From the NCBI GenBank assembly GCA_037039685.1, contig JAWNGF010000003.1:3038001-3102000 (forward strand): a stretch of DNA of 64,000 nucleotides. Direction: 5' to 3'. The first letter of the stretch is position 1; each line of letters opens with the position of its first letter. The notes beneath the pieces are model-generated. The model worked only from the letters and a program-made list of their open reading frames with translations, was not told the DNA's origin and did no database searches. This document shows positions 56,734-64,000 of this stretch, one piece after another. The translations under genes were made by a program, and so were the position numbers. The DNA is from Ceratobasidium sp. AG-K. Taxonomy: Eukaryota; Basidiomycota; Agaricomycetes; Cantharellales; Ceratobasidiaceae.

Positions 56734-57419
56734 ATGAGCATTCTTCCTCGCGAAACGCTACTTGACTACCCAGACCTCTTTGTCGTAGATTCTCAGCCTG
56801 GGTTTTTCATGTCTGGCCTAAAGTCACTGGTGGTAAGTGACTTGTCCTAGTACGACGCTCTCGGCACTGACGTGTCATATTGGCTTTCAGCCCTTTGAGC
56901 CCGGCCAACTAATAACGCATCTTACAGGGCTGACCGACGTTCCTGAAAAGTCTTGGTCAAGCATTCAGCACGGGGTCGGTGCAGGGGACCATATCGAGTT
57001 GAACTCTACACTAGTGTTCAGTGGGTGTTCGCGCATTTGCTTGGCTTATTTCTTATCCTGAGCACATTCCAGTAAATCATTCGTGCGCTCCGAACGTTGC
57101 CTTTGACCTCAGCTCTCCAAACCGCTCAGAGTGGCACGTACGCGCGCTCAAGAAGATTAATCCTGGAGACGAACTCACGTACTTCTATCCGTCAACCGAG
57201 TGGGACTCGCCCCAGCCGTTCGACTGTAGATGCCAGGTTCAGGTAAGCCAAATATCTGACAGCCTCAAGAGGAATGAGGTTGATTGAGGTGGATAGAACT
57301 GCGTGGGTCATTACCGGGGCTCGAGATACTTGAGTCGCCAACAGGTGGAAGAGAGGGGGTATATTAGTCCATGGGTTTTACAGTTAATGCGTGAGCGTGA
57401 TGGGAACGACCTCGAGTAG
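56734..57419 (+). CDS. Small SET-domain protein with post-SET motif
   Basis: Four exons fit: 56734-56832, 56891-57020, 57073-57242 and 57297-57419 (TAG). Introns have GTAAGT, GTGGGT and GTAAGC donors and CAG/TAG acceptors, and the frame is continuous, giving about 173 residues. The SET signature I-N-H-S-C-A-P-N-V-A-F-D follows the second intron, then GDELTYFYPSTEW and a C-x-C (CRC) that with a later NCVGHYRGSRYL resembles a post-SET end. SET proteins transfer methyl groups from S-adenosylmethionine to lysine. The usual N-terminal GxG part of SET is weak here, so activity is not assured. Substrate unknown. Confidence 0.7.
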
Positions 57420-57661
57420 GGTTGGGGGACCGCTTAGGAACTCGTGTTGTAATGGATTTATCGAATATGTCAAAATGCATAGACTAGTGACAAACTAAAT
57501 TGAGAAGGCCTACTTCACAGGCATTTACATTGGAGCACAACTGGATACAAGTGAGCACGCGCAACCACAAATGGAATCATCATCTTAGTCAAGTGGCCAA
57601 TTTGACTGGTAAATTTAATTGCCCTCGTAAGAAATCATATTTGCAGGAGTACTGTGCGACA
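57420..57661. other. Gap between converging genes
   Basis: Short 3' region between the SET gene (plus) and the kinase gene (minus). No further feature seen. Confidence 0.5.
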
Positions 57662-60600
57662 TCATACAACCACCAGCTTCGTTATCTGCTTCAATACATT
57701 ATCCGCTGTCGGGCGTTGAGGTGCATCGAAATGTAGCATGGGAAGAATTAGCTCCAAAACGCGGCCATCCAACAATAAATTCGCGTAAGGGGGAGCTTTG
57801 GCGGCGAGGTCCGCAATGTGTTCGGCTGTTTTCTTCTTTCGAAAAGCTTCTGAGAACGCCTAACAGAAGTCAGTGAATAGAGGAAGCAAGGTCCGCGGAA
57901 CATGGTACTGACACTGAGCATCACTGATCCGAACGACCAAATATCTCCAGAAGCAGTCGGGAAAAGTAGATGGTTGTCATCTCGCTCTTTATAGTATTCG
58001 GGGTCGCAGTATAGGGAAGGGAGCTCGGGAGTGGAGGTTACGTTCGATAAAGACTCCTCGCCAGCTGGTTGGCCGACGGGATACTGGAATGCACATGCAA
58101 AGTTTGCAAGTTTGGACTGGCCATCGGGAAGAATAAAAACATTCCCCTGAGCGTACATGCAAGTGAAGTGGTGAGCGCTACTAGCGAGTGTGAACTGGAG
58201 AAATCCTCTACCGGTTGAATATCCCCGTGAACAATGGTGCCATCAGGGTGCCCGTGAAGGTAAGCGATTGCGGAAATTATGCCTTTCAGCTGGTATGTTT
58301 AACCGGTGATTTTAGTCGACTGCATCAATGAAATAATTGAAACACTCGCAATTTGGATCATTGCGCTGAAGCTGTTTTCCGATCGTTGCAGAATCTGAAA
58401 GAAGTTCAAGATGGCTGCATATGTTCGAGAAGGAAACGTACCGTGTCCAACGTCTCTCGTGTACAGAATTCAAATACCATCATTGGTCCTTGATCGTGAC
58501 TCGAATCGATGCCGAGAAACTTGCTTATATGAGGGTGAGCCACTTGGCTTACGATGGCAATTTCATTACGGATGCTCTATGGGCTACCTTCAGAGCTTGC
58601 GTTCAAGGAAATGATAAGCTGCACTTACTGCTAAGAGTGGCTGCTTGTCAAACGGGTTGTCTGCTGCGATTTTGATCGTCACCTATACAACCAAAGCGAG
58701 ACTATCACCTCGATAGAACGTGAGCAGCTAAACCAAGACATACTGAAGTTGACTTGGAGTACCACTTGGGTGTATATGTAGCTCTTCAAATTTGCGCTCC
58801 CTCAGTATACGATTCGCCAAGGAGATACGAGATCACTTACTCATACGAAGCCATGTTGATAGATGTATCGCCCATTCTTTTTCCCTGTACGTAGCTATAC
58901 GACCTATCGTTGAATTGCACTGTGAACATCTTTTCACTCTTCACAGTGTACGCATTTGAACTTACTTCCATACCGTCGTATAGTGGGCGATCATTCGGTT
59001 ATCCCCCGAACTTCTGAAATCAATCGCTTTTAATTTGCCAGCTAAATCGACGACATCCACTGGGAGCCATCTAAGCTTCCTTGCCTCCAATTTCTTCAAC
59101 ACGGTAAGAAAATCCTTTGCACTAGGTCGCGAAAAGGGGTCGTGCTTCCAACAATGTGATACGGTCCGCCAGATTCCGTTGGTAATCCAACTTGAGCTAT
59201 AATAGTCGGCATTGGCCAAGGTCCCAGGTGGATTCCTATGGACACTTTCGGCGCCTGCGTATTCGTCACGGCGATGGCTAGAATATGGCTGTAGACCTGT
59301 GAGTATCTTCCAACACAATCAAATATTCAGCATCAATTAAAACTGGCACCTCTTGATTGGGATGACCTTACCCAATAGACAACGCATCCCAAAGACCACA
59401 TATCGGAGTCAGCTGTCGGCGATTGACCTTCGGTCAATAGCTCAGGGCTCATCCATCGGTAAGGAAGTAGGGTTCCAACCGCCGGGGTTAGGGCCGCGGA
59501 CGAGGGCAGCGCCGCAAGGACTCGCCCAAAACTAAATAATTGAATTTTGGCTACACCGTCACGTGTTACGAGAACGTTTTCCTGAGCCAAAAAGAAAGGA
59601 AAATGGTTAAAGTTCTTCAACAACTAAAAGACGGACGGGAAGCCACTCGTACAGGTATCAGGTCACCTTGAGGCACAGGCTCGGGGTAACCGTGCATATA
59701 TCTTAAACCTTCGAGTATGTCGAACATCTGATGGAAACAAATAAGGCCATAGTAAAGGGCGCATCCGGAACTCAATTACCAAGCTATATGCGTTTGCCTC
59801 CCCGGCCGGTGGACGGGTGAGCTCGTTCTTATTGACCGGATTCTCTTTACAGTACTGCTCGATAAAAATGCGTTAACAGAAGAGCGAAATCCACAGAAAC
59901 TAAATGAAGACACTAACCGTCACGAGGTTCATGTCGCAATATTCCATGACGAGGCCCGGATGAGGGGAGAAACTGGCGTCGATGCCTAACAAATCTACGA
60001 TATTCCGATGCTGTATCCCATATCGAGTGTTTATCACTTTACGCAGTATCTTCAAGTGAATTTTTAGCGTCATGCAAAATACAAATGCAAAAGGCCTTGG
60101 TGGAGCACCTTACATGCTGAAGGTGGTCGTGCCGGTGGCTTTGTACGTCAGCGTTCAGTCGCGGTACTTTGACCACTACATCCATCATTCGTTGAGTAGT
60201 CCCTGCAGCATCCTCAGTAAGGAGCGCGCTATTTGCTCGAGTTTTAGTCCTGATTAGTTGTTTTTGGGACACAGGGCTCGGACTTACAGCCAAACTTTTG
60301 AACGAACACTACTAGCCAAAGCTCCGATATTCCACTCAATCTCTAGTTGATCCTGCAAGTCCCGAAGTCTGTTGGGCCACGGACCAAGTGGCGTAGGCTC
60401 ATCCAGGCTTTTCAGGACTGGAAAAAGCTCCGAGGCCAGGGGCGAGGGCGGGACCTCTCGATTTTTCAACATCTCCAGCAATCGGGCAAGGAGGGCGTGC
60501 GAAGTTGGGCGCCATTCCTGCGCTTCCCAACACGAGGAGAGAGCGGACCATAATGCGTCATTGACCAAGCTTGCGCGAGCACCACGTGGTCGGCTACTTG

Positions 60601-62041
60601 GCGGATCGCCTTTCCTAATGTGCTCGATGACTTTGCTATCGTCGACTTCGTGATATGGCCGGACCCTGCACAGTATCTGGGGGCCGACACCAGTTAGGCT
60701 GATCTAGCAAATTGATCGCCTGGGTTAAACGTACCTCTAGCGCGACACACCCGTATGCCCACATGTCCGCTGCTGGAGTGGGTCCGACCTTTTCCGATAT
60801 AAAAAGCTCGGGACTCATATAGCGTGTTGTGCCAGGAAACGAGGTTGCGTTGGGTAATTCGCCAGGTGGTTCATCTATCTGACGCGAACTGCCAAAATCA
60901 CATAGCATGGCGGTCTCATTGGCAGTCACAAGTATATTGCTCTGTGGTTCTCATAAGCTCCCCAACCTTGAGATATTAGCTTATTGACAGCGCACCAGTT
61001 TTATGTCGCCATGAGCAATTGGGCCGGAGATGAGGCTGTGAATGTAATTCAGGCCATTGATGGTATCGGTCACCTAAACTTCGGTAAAGCACAATAAATC
61101 ACAACATGTTTACTTGTGACGAACCATTTTCATATGCCTCGGTCGAGGCTTCCTCCCCTCAAGGTACTATTTAGCTTATTATTAGCACTTTCTCCATAAT
61201 TCGCGAATTGCAATACAGTGTTATCCTTACATCTTGTAGGTTCCACGGGCATAGTTCGCATACCGGCGACGGCAGAGAACCAATCCCAGTTATGATGCCC
61301 AATAGTTTTATAACATTCTGCCCATCGCTAATTCTATGCCATATCTCTAATTCTCTTGCCAGCCTCTGAATTCAAGATATCTTCACTCTTACTCATGCAC
61401 CATAGAGTATTGAGAAGTACCTACCCTGCGTAGCCTCGTTGTGCCCTCCTCATCACTTGCGCTAAAGGTTTTTGGTCGTATGCATTTTATGGCGACCTTG
61501 ATTAACCAAGAATTTGTTTTGCTATGACATGCAAACTATCATCCGTCGCTTCTCACCTTTACTTCGTTACCGCCCTCCGTAATGTACCTTCCACTAAGAT
61601 TCACCGGAAGTGATATATGTATGCGTTAGTTAATAGGTACAAATGTGTCTGTAACTGATGGCACAGACCGGAGGACGTCCGCTGAAGCCCCGAACCCAGC
61701 TTCCTCATACTGGGAAGGCGCATATTCGTTGACACGGACGAACTTAGTGATGTCACTGGAGGCCAACTTGGAAGAAACAGCGGATAGGGGAGACTCGTGT
61801 CTCCCGAACATCCTAGCGATAGGCCAACTGAGGCGCGGGTTGGGAGAGAATATATATGAAAACCGGACTGACCTTGACCATTTGAAAAGCGTCTCATGAG
61901 CTTGAGATGACGCCTTGAAGTACTTTCTAACGCCGATCTATGCCTGTCAGTATCCCCGAAGTATTGTGAGCTCGCTTGTGAGGAAGGCAAATTCTTATAA
62001 GCGCGCATATACGTATCTATCAGGGAGCCAGCCGTAACCAA
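57662..62041 (-). CDS. Protein with three serial kinase-like domains, probably one gene
   Basis: Minus strand, many short introns; the 5' end near 62041 is approximate. Domain 1 (about 61620-60285) has an ATP-site Lys in KVAIKCIRPK, a catalytic loop AHGDIK, CDFGSS, GTTRYMSPEL and ADMWAYGC, so it looks active. Its last exon splices at a GTAAGT (60284) into domain 2 with the frame kept (TKTRANSALL). Domain 2 (about 60260-58962) has VVVKVPRLN, HRNIVDLLGIDASF and QGDLIPENVLVT, but SFG in place of DFG, so it is likely a pseudokinase. A GTAAGT at the end of domain 2 again leads in frame (VW-KEKEWAIHLST) to domain 3 (about 58860-57662), with VTIKIAADN, HGDIQP, NFA in place of DFG, and GDIWSFGS. Architecture is inferred from splice signals. 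Confidence 0.6.
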
Positions 62042-62123
62042 TACACAACGCTGGACATGTCACCCTGAACTAGCATTGTCGCAGCCCTACAGATTTACAA
62101 ACACTATCAATCCACCGAGAGAC

Positions 62124-63999
62124 TCATAATAGCCTTGATATCTCGTTTAAAACATCAATTGCCAATGGTCGTTGAGTGACGTCCAACACGAGGACAGAAC
62201 GGACTAGTGCAAGAATCCGCCTGTCAAGTCCCCAAAACTCCGTAGCGTCGCGCGGTGATATCCCGGATACAAGTTGCGCAATGTGACCATCGAATTTCTT
62301 GCGTCTGAAGTCCTCTGAAAATATCTTTGAATTAAAGATTAGCAATAATAAGTGAGCAAGAGTGTAATATACGTACACCAAGTCCCACTAAACCGAGTGA
62401 CTAAATATTGCCTTCTGTAGTCGGGAGGACAATATGATCAATGTAGCTCACTTTGAAGTACTCAGGGTCGGAGTACAAAGAGGGCGGAGGAGCAAAAACC
62501 ACAGTCGACAAGCCTCTGCTACCTGGGTTGCCAACTATATACTGATATCAACAAGTGAAATTACTGAGTTTGGCGTGCCCACTAGGGAGTACAAATACGT
62601 TTGCCCATATAAATCATGTTGGGTACTAGTTCGTTTGTTATACTTCACTCTTTCGCTACCGGTTCGATTTATCCGTGGATGATTATTCCATGTTCGTGTT
62701 CATAGATGTATGCGATGGCAAGTGCAATATCCTTAATCTAACAGAATCAGCCCACGCAAACCAGAGCATAATAAGTGGTCAACAGCTCACTACTTGCGTA
62801 CACGCCTTGACGCTTCTCTCTGTCCGGAGGAACCAACAAACGGAAATGTTAGTAGTATACGTGTCAGCTGGATAGCTCCACCTACGACGCCTAGAGTCAC
62901 ATTGGAGCAGAATTCAAACGCCATCGCCGGTCCGATAATATCACCGGAATCAACGCCCAGGAGTGAGGATATACTCGGGCAGGTGAGCTGAGCTAAAATC
63001 ATTATCTCGTTACTGATGCCCTGTGTCCAATTTATGGTTAAATGATCCTATTAACTCCGTTTAATCCCTTACTGCAATATGGGGTTGCGCGTCGGATGAC
63101 CTGTCTGCCACACATTTGATCATAAGCTGTTGAAATTTGTAGCGTCTTAAAAAGAAACGCTGGTCTACACAGAGCCAAGAACTTACCTGCACAGCTCTTG
63201 AGTACCATTTAGGTGTGTAAGACGTTCTGCGCGGACGTGAGAGCCAACGTCAGGTCAGTGATCGCATTACTTACCCATGCATGGCCATTGTGATAGTAAC
63301 ATCTTGGAGACGCATTCGCTTCACCCAATCATATGTCCGATTCGGCTGTCGGTTGTTGGTCGGTAGTCAACAGCTCTGGAATCATGCAGCGACATGGGAG
63401 TACAGTACTTGTAGAGGCCGTCAACTCTGATGTTTGGTGTAACCCAGCAAGGATTCTCCCAAAGCTAAAAACGCTGATTTTCGCGATGCCGACATCGTTA
63501 GCAAGTATATTTTTCTACTCGATATCATATTACTAGTGACGCAATGGCGGCACGAATATGAGAAATATACTAGCCGGTGTCAGATCCCCCTGAGGTATAG
63601 GTAAACGGTAATCGTGCATATCCTTGAGTCCTTGTAGGATGTCAAGTATCTATGCGAATATTGGTCAGCAGAGCTTAGCAGCTAGTCTAATGATACAAAC
63701 CACACTATATGCGTTGGCTCGAGTGGCTATTGGCTGGGCATACTCATCCTTGTCAATCCGGTTCGCCTTCAAGTACTGTCGACTGGAATTAGATAAACTC
63801 CAAGTCGCACACTACAGCCAGCACTAGTCGTGACAAGACTTTGCTCCGAGCAATACTCTAGCACAAGCCCTGGGTGTGGGTCAAATCTGGAATCGATGCC
63901 CAATAGCCGAACAATATTTCGGTGTAGGACTTCATATCTCTGTTGCACCGCCTTTCGAAGAACCTAAAGGAGACGTAAGGACCATTTGGCTTTGAGAGG
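62124..63999 (-). pseudogene. Second copy of the multi-kinase gene, broken, runs off the right edge
   Basis: Right to left: an N-lobe like domain 2 of the neighbour (AVQQRYEVLHRNIVRLLG, about 63950-63850); its activation region with SFG for DFG and PTAESDI followed by TGA where Trp is expected (about 63332); an abrupt loss of the rest of that C-lobe; then a domain-3-like unit (LTCPSISSLLGVDSGD at about 62990, KLSNFTC, SDPEYF) ending TGA at 62124. Domain 1 would lie beyond the window. The stop and deletion suggest a pseudogene, although splicing could hide part of the damage. Confidence 0.55.
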
Positions 64000-64000
64000 C

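Noticed and set aside
1..64000. tRNA, rRNA or other structural RNA genes
   Set aside because: No cloverleaf, B-box pattern in context, or rRNA-like conserved segment was recognised by reading; a covariance-model search was not possible here.

Overview
The window looks like nuclear DNA of a filamentous basidiomycete, most likely an agaricomycete of the Rhizoctonia/Ceratobasidium type. This rests on the short GT-AG introns (about 50-70 nt), the Tnp2-type transposase, chromodomain Ty3 retrotransposons, a Dug1-like dipeptidase and kinase-domain families. The genus is a judgement from gene style, not a database match.

Layout: (1) 1-5.4 kb is a Tnp2/CACTA-like DNA transposon with a spliced transposase, a small second gene and subterminal repeats. 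(2) 5.4-10.9 kb holds the most unusual object here, a plus-strand gene cut into dozens of tiny exons. First come about a dozen 12-nt exons. Then comes a degenerate 73-bp tandem array in which each unit reads as a complete intron of about 70 nt plus a single-codon (3-nt) exon. Ordinary exons follow and end at a stop at 10904. The inferred microexons join in one open, Glu/Leu-rich reading frame. (3) 11.3-51.7 kb is a block of about 40 kb made of nested retrotransposons, largely CpG-poor: a complete Ty3 element with TSD (15681-23575), a decayed Ty3 element (23883-30994), Ty3 3' fragments, and a minus-strand Ty3 element split by a copia element, itself split by a very young Ty3 element (37314-44275, TSD TCCGG, LTRs differing at four sites, all CpG to CpA). 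Solo and nested LTRs, a Tc1/mariner transposase tail and a possible MITE lie around these. (4) 52-64 kb is host DNA again: a complete multi-exon M20 dipeptidase (Dug1-like), a perfect 209-bp inverted repeat, a small SET-domain gene, and a minus-strand gene that appears to encode three kinase domains in series. The 3' part of a second, broken copy of that gene runs off the right edge.

Mutation pattern: several premature stops in the retroelements are TGA where relatives or the family consensus have Arg, consistent with CGA to TGA change, and the youngest LTR pair differs only at CpG. This points to methylated-cytosine deamination or a RIP-like process targeting CpG. No RNA genes, CRISPR arrays or prokaryotic operons are seen.
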